Part shown: piece by piece, positions 25,119 through 33,474 of the stretch | Layout of the letters: each line of letters opens with the position of its first letter | Numbering within the stretch: the stretch's first letter is position 1 | DNA from: an uncultured Collinsella sp. | GTDB taxonomy: Bacteria > Actinomycetota > Coriobacteriia > Coriobacteriales > Coriobacteriaceae | Length of the DNA: 64,000 bases | Direction of reading: 5' to 3' | Assembly: GCA_902465105.1 (NCBI GenBank) | Contig: CABQLM010000003.1 | Coordinates: forward strand, 1 to 64,000 | The notes under the pieces: generated by a model | The model's database searches: none | The model's input: the letters and a program-made list of their open reading frames with translations, nothing else | What the model was told of the DNA's origin: nothing | Made by a program: the position numbers and the translations under genes

Positions 25119-25784
25119 ATGCCACGCGAGACCAATGCCGCCAAACGCGAGCGCGCCATCGAGGTGTGCGAGCGCCTTAACCGTCGCTATGGCCCGGTCG
25201 AGTGCTTCTTGGACCATGAGAATCCGTTTAGACTGCTGATTGCCGTGTTACTCTCGGCACAAACGACCGATGCGCAGGTCAACAAGGTGACGCCGAAGCT
25301 GTTTTCCCGGTGGCCCACGCCCGAGGCCATGGCGGAGGCGAGCGTTGCCGATGTGGCCGATGCCATTAAGTCGCTCGGCTTTTATAAGAGTAAGGCCAAG
25401 CATGCCGTGGGGGCTGCACAGATGATTGTCGCCGACTATGGCGGTGAGGTGCCGGCCGATATGAAGGAACTCGTCAAGCTGCCGGGCGTGGGGCGCAAGA
25501 CGGCGAACATCGTCCTCAACGTCGGGTTCGGCATCGTGGAGGGCATTGCGGTCGATACGCACGTCAACCGCATCGCGCACCGTCTGATGCTGAGTCCTAA
25601 GACGCATGCCAAGGAGCCGCTCAAGACCGAGCAGGACCTACTCAAGATTCTGCCGCATGAGTATTGGGAATCGGTCAACCACCAGTGGATTACCTTTGGT
25701 CGCGAGATCTGTGACGCCCGCAAACCCAAATGCGACGAGTGCCCGCTGGCAGACCTTTGCCCGAGCGTGCGCGTTTTGGGGTAG
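25119..25784 (+). CDS. nth: Endonuclease III
   Basis: The 221-residue product has all the family hallmarks: the helix-hairpin-helix KLPGVGRKTANIV with the catalytic lysine, the catalytic aspartate in AVDTHVNRIAHRL, and the C-X6-C-X2-C-X5-C 4Fe-4S loop (CDARKPKCDECPLADLC). It removes oxidised pyrimidines and nicks the abasic site in base excision repair. CGAGGAG lies five bases before the ATG at 25119; the ATG at 25095 is the alternative. It precedes mfd, giving a small repair neighbourhood. Confidence 0.97.
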   Translation: MPRETNAAKRERAIEVCERLNRRYGPVECFLDHENPFRLLIAVLLSAQTTDAQVNKVTPKLFSRWPTPEAMAEASVADVADAIKSLGFYKSKAKHAVGAAQMIVADYGGEVPADMKELVKLPGVGRKTANIVLNVGFGIVEGIAVDTHVNRIAHRLMLSPKTHAKEPLKTEQDLLKILPHEYWESVNHQWITFGREICDARKPKCDECPLADLCPSVRVLG

Positions 25785-25820
25785 CTGTTCGGCGTGCGCC
25801 GGCGTGTCCATCCTATGCGT

Positions 25821-25879
25821 TACCATGACAATCAATATTTTTGACGTACGACCCGCCGAGCTTGCCCCGGCGGGCTTTT
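25821..25879 (+). promoter_or_regulatory. mfd leader: -10-like box and terminator-like hairpin
   Basis: A -10-like TACCAT (25821-25826) is followed by a hairpin CCCGCCG/CGGCGGG with CTTTT (25852-25879), only 26 bp before the mfd start. It may terminate nth transcripts or attenuate mfd. Confidence 0.5.
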
Positions 25880-25904
25880 GGCGTTGCGATGCCGGAGGAA
25901 CAGC

Positions 25905-28900
25905 ATGCTCATTCACCGTATAGCCGCGCAGCTCTACACTGCCGAGGCTCTGCAGACCGTTGAGGCCGGGCTTGATGCCGGCGAGGACGTGACGCTGGCC
26001 GTGTCGCAGTCGGGCCGTACGCTTATGGCGGCCGCCCAGTTTGCGCGCCGTCCGCGCCCCACGGTCTACATCGTGAGCGGCGAGGATGCCGCCGACCGCG
26101 CCGCTCGCAGCTTGGCTGCGTATGTGGGCCTGGCGCATGTGTGCCGTTTTCCCGAGCGCAAGGACTATCCGTGGCGCGAGCAGGCGCCCGACGACGCCGT
26201 GGTTGCCCAGCGCTGCGAGGCCCTGGGTCGCATCGTGCGCGGCGACAACTGCATCATGGTCGCATCGGCTCGCGCGTTGCTGCGTTGCGTGCCGCCGGTT
26301 GAGAGTCGCTATTGGGAGTCCACCACCTTTGCGGTGGGCGAGGAGATTCCCTTTGACGAGGTTCCGCAGCGCCTGGTGGGCATGGGCTATACCAATGCCG
26401 GCGCCGCCGACGCGCCCGGTCTGTTCCGCGTACACGGTGACACCGTCGAGGTGTTCCCCGCGCAGGAAAAAGCGCCCGTGCGCATTGAGTTTTTTGGCGA
26501 CGAGATCGACCGCATCCGTCGCATGGTGAGCTCAACGGGCCAAACCATCGGCAACGAGGACAGTATCGAGATCTTCCCCTGCCGCGAGCTGGCGCTCACC
26601 GACGAGGCCGTCCACAACATGCATGTGGCGCTCTATCGCGCCAGCCAGGACGACAGCAAACTGGCGGCGCTGCTCGAGATGGTGGATGCGCGCATCGTTA
26701 CGCCCGAGCTCGATCGCTTTTTGCCGGTGATGTACGGCCAGACCGTGAGCCCGCTGTCGCACGTGAGCGGCAAGGCGCTCGTGGTGCTGTCCGAGCCGCG
26801 CTCACTGTTCGACGATTGCCTGCGCGCCTACGAGGATATCGAGGCCCGTGCCGGCGAGGCGGGGGTCGACCACCTGGATGGCCTGTACGTGCGTGCCCAG
26901 CAGCTCGATTTTGGTGCTCAGCAGCGCCTGAACTATGTGAGCCTGATTCGCGCCGGCGGTGCGGTGACGGCCGAGCTCAAGATTGAGCAGCCGGCCATCG
27001 CAGGCTCGGACAACCGCTTTATGACGCGCATCCAGGAAGTCGTGGGCAAGCGCTATGCCTGCGTGTTTGCCATTCCCGATCGCGGTGCGCGCGAGTCGAT
27101 GGAGCTCACCTTTGGTGACGAGGGCATTACCTTTGAGGAGTCGCTGACGGCAGCGCCCGAAAACGCCGGCGTCATTGGCGAGCGCGTACGCGTGGCAGCG
27201 GCGGATTCTGCCGACCGTGCCGCCCGCCAGGATGCCCATGCTGCAATTCGCGAGCGTCACGCCGATGCACTTAACGCCCGCTCACTCGAGGCGGGTGCCG
27301 CCCAGGCTGCTGCTGGTGCCGCCGTGCCCACCATCTCGCGCGGACGCGTGACCTTTGTGGATGCCGCCCTGCCGCAGGGCGTGGTGGTGCCCGATGCCAA
27401 CCTGGCCGTGTTCTCGATCGCCGACCTCAACGCCCGCATGGACGCCAACCGTGCGCGCAGCCGTCGCAAGGTGGACATTACGCAGATCACGTTTCCGTTT
27501 AAGCCGGGCGACTACGTGGTGCATGCCACCCATGGCATCGCGCTCTTTAGCGAGATCGCGCGCCAGGAAGTGGGCGGCAAGGAACGCGACTACTTTTTGC
27601 TGGAATATGCCGACGGCGACAAGCTCTACGTGCCGTTGGAGCAGGTCGACCGCATCACACGCTATGTTGGTCCCGACGGCGACAAGCCGCGCCTGACCAG
27701 GCTCAACACTGCAGACTGGACGCGCGCCACCAATAAGGCGCGCAAGAACGCCAAAAAGCTGGCGTTTGACTTGGTCGACCTGTATACACGCCGCTCGTCG
27801 ATCACGGGCATTGCCTGTCCGCCCGATACGCCCGAGCAAATCGAGATGGAGGAGAGCTTCCCCTACGAGGAGACGCGCGATCAGCTGGAGGCCATCGCCG
27901 ACATTAAGGCCGACATGGAGGCACCCAAGCCCATGGACCGCCTACTCTGCGGCGACGTGGGCTTTGGCAAGACCGAGGTCGCCCTGCGCGCGGCGTTTAA
28001 GTGCGTTGATTCCGGCCGCCAGGTCATGGTGCTCTGCCCTACGACCATTCTGGCCCAGCAGCACTACGAGACGTTCTTTGAGCGCTTTGCCCCGTTTGGC
28101 CTCGAGGTCGAGGTGCTCAGTCGCTTCCGCACGCCGGCGCAGCAAAAGCGCGCGCTCAAGGCGTTTGCCGAGGGCACGATCGATGTGCTCATCGGCACGC
28201 ACCGTCTGCTTTCGGCCGATGTGAACCCCAAAAACTTGGGCCTGGTGATCATCGACGAGGAGCAGCGCTTTGGCGTGCAGCACAAGGAGCAGCTCAAGAA
28301 TCTGCGCGAGCAGATTGACGTGCTAACGCTTTCGGCAACGCCTATCCCGCGTACCATGCAGATGGCCACGAGCGGCGTGCGCGATATGAGCCTAATCACC
28401 ACGCCGCCGACGGGGCGTCGTCCCGTAATCGTGCACGTGGGGGAGTACGACCCCGACGTGGTGAGCGCGGCGATTCGCCTGGAGGTTGGTCGCGGCGGCC
28501 AGGTGTACTACGTGTCCAACCGCGTCAAGACTATCGACGATGCCGTAGCGCGCGTGCACGAGGCCGCGCCCGAGGCGCGCGTGGGCGTGGCGCACGGCAA
28601 GATGAGCCCGCGCGAGGTCGAGGACGTGATGATCGAGTTCGCGACCAAAAAGATCGACGTACTCATTGCCACGACCATCGTGGAGAGCGGTATCGACAAC
28701 GCGACCGCCAACACGCTCATCATCGAGGACTCGCAGCGCCTGGGCCTGGCGCAGCTCTACCAGCTCAAGGGTCGTGTGGGCCGCTCGGCCACGCAGGCCT
28801 ATGCGTACTTTATGTTCCCGGGCGAGCTGCCGCTCACCGAGGAGGCTACGGCGCGCCTGACTGCCCTTTCCGAGTTTCAGGACCTGGGCAGCGGCATGCG

Positions 28901-29537
28901 TATCGCCATGCGCGACCTGGAGATTCGTGGTGCCGGTTCGCTCATGGGCGCCGAGCAGCACGGTAACCTGTCGAGCGTGGGCTTTGACCTGTTTACGCAG
29001 ATGCTGGGCCAGGCCGTGGCCGAGGCGCGCGGCGATGACGATGCCGGCGTGGAGGCGGCGAGCGTGGGCATTAACCTGCCGGCCGACTACTTCTTGTCCG
29101 AGGAATACCTGCCGGCGGTGGACCAGCGCGTACTCGTGTACCGCAAGCTTGCGGCGGCCGAGGACCTAGAGAGCATCGACGAGGTACAGGAGGAGACCGA
29201 GGCTGCACACGGCGAGCTGCCGTTGGCGGGGCTCAACCTGTTCAATCGCGCGCGAATCCGCATTCGCGGCGAGCGTCTGGGGCTCGAGAACGTCACGCTC
29301 AGCGGCGGTCGCATCACGTTTTTGGGTGTCGACGTGCCCAAGAAGGTGGCCTTTGAGCTTAAGACTCGCTATGGCGCGGTGAACTTCCCCAAGAGCCGCA
29401 AGCTGTCGGTGCCCTACAAGGCGGGCGCCGGTGCGGGCAGCGGCCTAGGCCGCGGTCTCGACGCTAACGACGGCACCGGCCCGGTGGCCGCGGCGCTCAT
29501 GTTGCTGCAGCAGCTGGGCGCGAGCGACGATGACTAA
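25905..29537 (+). CDS. mfd: Transcription-repair coupling factor
   Basis: The 1,210-residue product is full length. In order it has the UvrB-homology N-terminal region (VYIVSGEDAADRA, EYFG-like IEFFGDEIDRI), the RNA-polymerase-interacting CarD-like domain (FKPGDYVVHATHGIALF, about residues 530-600), the RecG-like motor with Walker A CGDVGFGKTEVA and box DEEQRFGV, and the TRG motif region (GLAQLYQLKGRVGRS). The C-terminal TRCF domain follows. Mfd removes RNA polymerase stalled at lesions and recruits UvrA. The start at 25905 follows GGAGGAACAGC; an upstream start at 25878 is possible but lies inside the leader hairpin. Confidence 0.98.
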   Translation: MLIHRIAAQLYTAEALQTVEAGLDAGEDVTLAVSQSGRTLMAAAQFARRPRPTVYIVSGEDAADRAARSLAAYVGLAHVCRFPERKDYPWREQAPDDAVVAQRCEALGRIVRGDNCIMVASARALLRCVPPVESRYWESTTFAVGEEIPFDEVPQRLVGMGYTNAGAADAPGLFRVHGDTVEVFPAQEKAPVRIEFFGDEIDRIRRMVSSTGQTIGNEDSIEIFPCRELALTDEAVHNMHVALYRASQDDSKLAALLEMVDARIVTPELDRFLPVMYGQTVSPLSHVSGKALVVLSEPRSLFDDCLRAYEDIEARAGEAGVDHLDGLYVRAQQLDFGAQQRLNYVSLIRAGGAVTAELKIEQPAIAGSDNRFMTRIQEVVGKRYACVFAIPDRGARESMELTFGDEGITFEESLTAAPENAGVIGERVRVAAADSADRAARQDAHAAIRERHADALNARSLEAGAAQAAAGAAVPTISRGRVTFVDAALPQGVVVPDANLAVFSIADLNARMDANRARSRRKVDITQITFPFKPGDYVVHATHGIALFSEIARQEVGGKERDYFLLEYADGDKLYVPLEQVDRITRYVGPDGDKPRLTRLNTADWTRATNKARKNAKKLAFDLVDLYTRRSSITGIACPPDTPEQIEMEESFPYEETRDQLEAIADIKADMEAPKPMDRLLCGDVGFGKTEVALRAAFKCVDSGRQVMVLCPTTILAQQHYETFFERFAPFGLEVEVLSRFRTPAQQKRALKAFAEGTIDVLIGTHRLLSADVNPKNLGLVIIDEEQRFGVQHKEQLKNLREQIDVLTLSATPIPRTMQMATSGVRDMSLITTPPTGRRPVIVHVGEYDPDVVSAAIRLEVGRGGQVYYVSNRVKTIDDAVARVHEAAPEARVGVAHGKMSPREVEDVMIEFATKKIDVLIATTIVESGIDNATANTLIIEDSQRLGLAQLYQLKGRVGRSATQAYAYFMFPGELPLTEEATARLTALSEFQDLGSGMRIAMRDLEIRGAGSLMGAEQHGNLSSVGFDLFTQMLGQAVAEARGDDDAGVEAASVGINLPADYFLSEEYLPAVDQRVLVYRKLAAAEDLESIDEVQEETEAAHGELPLAGLNLFNRARIRIRGERLGLENVTLSGGRITFLGVDVPKKVAFELKTRYGAVNFPKSRKLSVPYKAGAGAGSGLGRGLDANDGTGPVAAALMLLQQLGASDDD

Positions 29538-29540
29538 CGG

Positions 29541-29670
29541 GTCGACGCTGCAAACGCCCCATTTGGGCAATCTGACCCTCACTCGTCGGTCGCGTACGCA
29601 AGTACGCTTCCCTCTTCCTTCGGGCCACCTTGCCACAAATGGAACGTTTTCGCTTACTTATGCTCAACCT
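29541..29670. repeat. Dispersed intergenic repeat TCGACGCTGCAAACG, copy 1
   Basis: It starts TCGACGCTGCAAACGCCCC right after the mfd stop and ends near TTATGCTCAACC. It shares blocks CAATCTGA, GTCGGTCGCGTAC, AGTACGCTTCCCTC and CGTTTTCGCT with the copy at 42885, including a small TACG-CAAG-TACG palindrome. Other copies start at 34496 and 63428. Confidence 0.8.
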
Positions 29671-29752
29671 GTAAGGGTATTTTCGGGACAAAGCCATCTT
29701 CGTCTCACCCGCATCGCAGGTTGACCGCCCTTCGCCCGACCGAAAGGAAAGC

Positions 29753-30616
29753 ATGTTCGGATACATCTATAAGAAAGATGTCGCCATCATCGCGGTTGTC
29801 CTTGCCCTTTGCCTGGGCGTGGGCAGTTTCTTCGATTATCAGATCTCGAGCGCGCTGTTCAACATCGGCAGCATGTACGGCCGCTTTATCGAGGCCGCCG
29901 GCGAGCTGCCGTTTGAGCTGACGGCGAGCGTTGCGGGCGTTATGCTCGTGCGCGCGGTGCGTCCCGACTCCGGGGGGAGCAAGTGGCTCGCCGTGCTCGG
30001 CATCCTCGTCAACGTTGGCCTGACCGGCTACGAGATTGTTTCGTCCCTGAGGGTTGGCGGCAAACTCATCGCGGCTCAGTTGGTGCTGACGTTTGTGCTG
30101 GTCATCGTCGCCAACCTTATCGTCTATCGCCTCACGCGCACGACCGAGCCCGACGAGCTCACACGCTGGGCGTTGATGGTGCTTGCCGTGTGGGTCGCTC
30201 AGGCCATCATCCTCAACGTGATCGTCAAACCGCTGTGGTCGCGCCCGCGTATGCGTGTAATCGAGGTGACGCAGGGGCTCGAGTTTCAGCCGTGGTGGGT
30301 GATCGGCAACCCCGACAAGTGGGCCTATATTGCCGCCGGTGTAGTCAAGGACGGCTTTAAATCGTTTGCGAGCGGACACACGGCGCACGCGGCGATCGGC
30401 CTCATGCTCGCCGGGCTTCCCGCGGTAGCCTTTAAGGAAAAGCCGTCGCGCCGTCGTGTGGTCTTTTGGACGGCGGCTGCGGTTGCGGCGCTCGTCGCGT
30501 TTGGCCGCATCGTGATCGGAGCGCACTTTTTGAGCGACGTGAGCTGCGGCTTTGCCCTGGTGCTGGCGCTTGAGTGCCTTGCCGCGCGCATTGCCTACCC
30601 CAACGGCGTACAATAG
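29753..30616 (+). CDS. PAP2-family phosphatase, membrane protein
   Basis: The 287-residue product has about seven hydrophobic segments and the three PAP2 motifs: KPLWSRPR, FASGHTAHA and RIVIGAHFLSD, with catalytic histidines in the last two. It is a membrane phosphatase acting on lipid phosphates such as phosphatidic acid or undecaprenyl pyrophosphate. CCGAAAGGAAAGC precedes the ATG. Its stop codon overlaps a -10-like TACAAT (30609-30614) that may serve the threonine aldolase gene. Confidence 0.9.
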   Translation: MFGYIYKKDVAIIAVVLALCLGVGSFFDYQISSALFNIGSMYGRFIEAAGELPFELTASVAGVMLVRAVRPDSGGSKWLAVLGILVNVGLTGYEIVSSLRVGGKLIAAQLVLTFVLVIVANLIVYRLTRTTEPDELTRWALMVLAVWVAQAIILNVIVKPLWSRPRMRVIEVTQGLEFQPWWVIGNPDKWAYIAAGVVKDGFKSFASGHTAHAAIGLMLAGLPAVAFKEKPSRRRVVFWTAAAVAALVAFGRIVIGAHFLSDVSCGFALVLALECLAARIAYPNGVQ

Positions 30617-30661
30617 CCCCGTTTGAATCATCTGGCCGATACCCGGTAAGAGAGGATTGCC

Positions 30662-31687
30662 ATGCTCGCGTTCAACAACGATTATTCCCACGGCGCACAC
30701 CCGGCGGTGCTGCAGGCGCTCGTCGATACCAATATGGAGCCGCAGCCCGGCTACGGTACCGATGCGCATACCGAGCGCGCCAAGCAACTTATCCGCGAGG
30801 CCTGTCAGGCGCCTGACGCCGACGTGTTTTTCCTGGTGGGCGGCACGCAAGCCAACGCGACGGTGATCGACATGCTGCTCGCGCCGTACGAGGGCGTCGT
30901 TGCCGCCGAGACTGGCCACGTCGCCTGCCACGAGGCGGGCGCCATCGAGTTTGGCGGTCACAAGGTGCTCACCATCCCCGGCTACGAGGGCAAGATGCAC
31001 GCCGAGGACCTCGAGAACTATATCCAGGTGTTCTACGAAAATGAGAGCTACGAGCACACGGTGTTCCCGGGCGCCGTGTACGTGAGCCTATCGACCGAGT
31101 ACGGCACGCTGTACTCCAAGGCCGAGCTCGCGGCGATTCACGCGGTGTGCCAGAAGCGCGAGATTCCGCTGTTTGTGGACGGTGCTCGCTTGGCCTATGC
31201 ACTGGCGGCCGATGAGTGCGACATTACCCTGCCCGAGCTGGCGCAGCTGTGCGACGTGTTCTACATCGGCGGCACCAAGTGCGGCGCGCTCTGCGGCGAG
31301 GCCGTGGTGTTCTGCGGCATGCACGCCCCGGCGCATCCCATTCCGCGCATTAAGCAGCATGGCGCACTGCTTGCCAAGGGCCGCCTGACGGGTGTGCAGT
31401 TCGAGGCTCTTTTTACCGATGGCCTGTATTTTGAGATTGGTCGCCAGGCGATTGAGACCGCTCAGGCGCTGCGTCGCGTGCTGCACGAACGCGGCTACCA
31501 GTTCTTTTTGGAGACGCCGACCAACCAGCAGTTTGTAATTCTGCCCAACGAGGACATGACCCGCATTCGCGAGCATGCGGCGATCGAGTACTGGGAAAAG
31601 CACGACGATACCCACACGGTGGTGCGTTTTTGCACCAGCTGGGCCACGACGCAGGAGGATATCGACGCGTTGGCGGCTGTCCTGTAG
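30662..31687 (+). CDS. Low-specificity threonine aldolase-family PLP enzyme
   Basis: The 341-residue fold-type I PLP enzyme has GGTQANA (phosphate contacts), the cofactor-binding aspartate in FVDGARLAYA, and the Schiff-base lysine Lys206 in IGGTKCGALCG. It probably cleaves L-threonine or L-allo-threonine to glycine and acetaldehyde; related beta-eliminating lyases share the fold, so the substrate is not certain. AGAGAGGATTGCC precedes the ATG. Confidence 0.9.
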   Translation: MLAFNNDYSHGAHPAVLQALVDTNMEPQPGYGTDAHTERAKQLIREACQAPDADVFFLVGGTQANATVIDMLLAPYEGVVAAETGHVACHEAGAIEFGGHKVLTIPGYEGKMHAEDLENYIQVFYENESYEHTVFPGAVYVSLSTEYGTLYSKAELAAIHAVCQKREIPLFVDGARLAYALAADECDITLPELAQLCDVFYIGGTKCGALCGEAVVFCGMHAPAHPIPRIKQHGALLAKGRLTGVQFEALFTDGLYFEIGRQAIETAQALRRVLHERGYQFFLETPTNQQFVILPNEDMTRIREHAAIEYWEKHDDTHTVVRFCTSWATTQEDIDALAAVL

Positions 31688-31699
31688 GTTGACGTGATG

Positions 31700-31746
31700 A
31701 CGAGGGGCCGCCTTGCGCCTGGGTTTGGCGTGGGGCGGCCTTTGCT
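31700..31746 (+). terminator. Hairpin between the aldolase and GNAT genes
   Basis: GGGGCCGCC pairs with GGGGCGGCC-type sequence around a 20-nt loop, followed by TTTGCTTTT. It lies 21 bp before the GNAT start. Confidence 0.6.
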
Positions 31747-31765
31747 TTTGGGGAAGAAGGGCTGT

Positions 31766-32356
31766 ATGACCGAGATGTCCGAGCCGAAGATCCGCCTGGC
31801 GACGCCCGAAGACGCGCCGGCGTTGCTTGCCATCTATGAGCCGTATGTGCGCCAGACGGCAATTACCTGCGAATACGAGGTGCCGAGTGTTGAGGAGTTC
31901 GCCGGGCGCATCGAGCGTACGCTCAAGCGCTATCCGTATTTGGTGATGGAGTTGGACGGGCGTCCGGTAGGCTATGCCTATGTGAGTCCGCTTAACAGCC
32001 GCGAAGCATACGACTGGTCGGTTGAGACATCGATCTACCTGGCGCGCGATGTGCGCCACGGCGGGCTGGGCCGCAAACTGCATGACGCGCTCAAGCAATG
32101 CCTGATCGCGATGGGCATCACCAACATGTGCGCGCTCATTGCCGTGCCGCACGACAAGGACGACGAGTACCTGACGCACAACAGTCAGGATTTCCATGCC
32201 CATATGGGATATCGCCTGGTGGGCGCCTTTGACCGCTGCGCCCAAAAGTTTGGCCGCTGGTATGACATGTGCTGGATGGAGCTGGTCCTAGCCGAGCGCA
32301 CGCTCAACCAACCCAAGCCAACCTGGTTCCCCGACCTCCCCAAACCTACCATTTAG
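31766..32356 (+). CDS. GNAT-family N-acetyltransferase (phosphinothricin acetyltransferase-like)
   Basis: The 196-residue product has the GNAT fold: an N-terminal IRLATPEDAPALLAIY, the acetyl-CoA motif A region RHGGLGRKLHDAL, and a late FHAHMGYRLVGAF. The order and length resemble the MnaT/phosphinothricin acetyltransferase group, which acetylate free amines of methionine sulfoximine-type compounds or amino acids. GAAGAAGGG precedes the ATG at 31766; the ATG at 31775 is a close alternative. The last codons (KPTI and stop) lie in a 15-nt tandem duplication that is part of a dispersed repeat. Confidence 0.85.
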   Translation: MTEMSEPKIRLATPEDAPALLAIYEPYVRQTAITCEYEVPSVEEFAGRIERTLKRYPYLVMELDGRPVGYAYVSPLNSREAYDWSVETSIYLARDVRHGGLGRKLHDALKQCLIAMGITNMCALIAVPHDKDDEYLTHNSQDFHAHMGYRLVGAFDRCAQKFGRWYDMCWMELVLAERTLNQPKPTWFPDLPKPTI

Positions 32357-32403
32357 GAACCTACCATTTAGGGACAGGTTTATTTTGGCAGGTTTTATCT
32401 GGG
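32344..32403. repeat. Dispersed repeat ACCTGCC...CAGGT family, copy A1, with duplicated arm
   Basis: The 45-nt element (32359-32403) contains GGGACAGGTTTATTTTGGCA and ends TTTTATCTGGG. Its first arm, ACCTACCATTTAGG, is tandemly duplicated (32344-32358 and 32359-32372) across the GNAT stop codon. Positions 32371-32403 are an exact inverted match of 32503-32535. Confidence 0.85.
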
Positions 32404-32410
32404 CAAACGT

Positions 32411-32456
32411 GCAAGCCGCCGCGAAGGATACGGATACCTTCACGGCGGCTTTTGTT
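32411..32456. terminator. Terminator between convergent GNAT and GntR genes
   Basis: AGCCGCCGCGAAGG pairs with CCTTCACGGCGGCT, followed by TTTGTTTT. It lies between the two facing copies of the dispersed repeat. Confidence 0.8.
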
Positions 32457-32502
32457 TTGGGTGTGTATGACCAAGGCGATTGGCCTGCGGATGTAGCGAA
32501 AC

Positions 32503-32547
32503 CCCAGATAAAACCTGCCAAAATAAACCTGTCCCTTTTTGGCAGGT
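32503..32547. repeat. Dispersed repeat ACCTGCC...CAGGT family, copy A2 (inverted)
   Basis: Inverted copy of the element at 32359, with the arms ACCTGCCAAAA and TTTTGGCAGGT able to pair. Its end coincides with the stop codon of the minus-strand GntR gene. Confidence 0.88.
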
Positions 32548-33269
32548 TAGCCGATGGGCTCGGTGTATTTGGCGCGGTCGGTGCGCTGGATGCGCTTGGA
32601 GACGTGGAGCGGACGGCCGTCGGTGTCGTAGACGTAGTCGGTGATCAGGATTAGCGCCTGCCCGCGTGCTACGTTGAGTAAAAACGCCTCGTTTTGCGAC
32701 GCATAGCACACCTCAAAGGTCTTGTGTCCCTGAGCCGGCGCGCGATGGAACTCCTGACGCAACGTGGTATAGAGCGAACCGTCCATGTTGCGGTCTATGA
32801 GCGCTTCAAAGCTCGGCGGCAGATAGGTGGTCTCCAGGCATAGTGGCATATCGTCCAGATAACGCAGGCGGACGAGCTTGACGAGCTTGCTGCCCACGGT
32901 AGCATCGAAGAACTTGGCAATGCTGCCCGTTGCTTTGGCAAAACCCGAGTCCACCGTGCGTGTGGTAGGCTTCAAGCCCTGGCCTTCGATCTGCTTGGTA
33001 TAACTCGAAAACACCAGGTTGTTCTCGTGCAGCGCCGGCGTGTCGGCCACAAAGGCACCGCGCCCACGCTCGGTGCGAACCAGGCCCTCGTCAACTAACA
33101 CTTTAAGCGCGTGGCGCACAGTGCTGCGCGATAGCCCCGATTCGTTCATGAGCTCCATCTCGGACGGCAGCTTGTCTCCGCGTGCGTAGATGCCGGCGGC
33201 GATGCGATCGCGCAGCGTGCCCGCCAGACGCTCGTATTGGGTCAGGTTCTTTTTTGACGAAGTGCTCAT
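32547..33269 (-). CDS. GntR-family regulator with UTRA domain (HutC/FrlR type), regulator 1
   Basis: The 240-residue product has an N-terminal GntR winged helix (GTLRDRIAAGIYARGDKLPSE, LSRSTVRHALKVLVDEGLV, ERGRGAFV) and a C-terminal UTRA ligand-binding domain. It is transcribed away from the SIS gene at 33475, and the shared 205-bp region holds repeated TTGTATG boxes. It most likely represses both genes and is released by a phosphorylated sugar or sugar-amine. It is the most diverged of the three GntR/UTRA proteins in this window. Confidence 0.94.
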   Translation of the reverse strand: MSTSSKKNLTQYERLAGTLRDRIAAGIYARGDKLPSEMELMNESGLSRSTVRHALKVLVDEGLVRTERGRGAFVADTPALHENNLVFSSYTKQIEGQGLKPTTRTVDSGFAKATGSIAKFFDATVGSKLVKLVRLRYLDDMPLCLETTYLPPSFEALIDRNMDGSLYTTLRQEFHRAPAQGHKTFEVCYASQNEAFLLNVARGQALILITDYVYDTDGRPLHVSKRIQRTDRAKYTEPIG

Positions 33270-33279
33270 TCGATCAACC

Positions 33280-33435
33280 TGTATCTAACTTGTATGCTTA
33301 TCGAATCAAGCATGTATCCAACATGACAACAAAACCGCTGATAATGGATTGTCGAAAACCTTACCAGCAAAATTTCTAAGTCAAATATAGCATACAACTA
33401 GTCGACATAACCAAAACATGTATGTAACTTGTATG
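33280..33435. promoter_or_regulatory. Repeated TGTATSTAACTTGTATG boxes, candidate operators of regulator 1
   Basis: The 17-mer TGTATCTAACTTGTATG (33280-33296) recurs with one difference as TGTATGTAACTTGTATG (33419-33435). One copy lies just before the GntR start and the other just before the SIS start. Related half-sites are GCATGTATCCAACATG (33309-33325) and the inverse TAGCATACAA (33388-33397). Confidence 0.7.
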
Positions 33436-33474
33436 CCATCAAGAGCATCAAACGAGAAGAAAGGCTGATGCGCG

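Noticed and set aside
23304..25217. Minus-strand frame of 637 codons opposite the ABC transporter
   Set aside because: Shadow; the plus strand has all ABC ATPase motifs.
29705..31057. Minus-strand frame spanning the PAP2 and aldolase genes
   Set aside because: Crosses two supported plus-strand genes and yields no recognisable domain.
31766..32356. Specific antibiotic (phosphinothricin) resistance role for the GNAT protein
   Set aside because: Family resemblance alone does not show the substrate; left as a general acetyltransferase.
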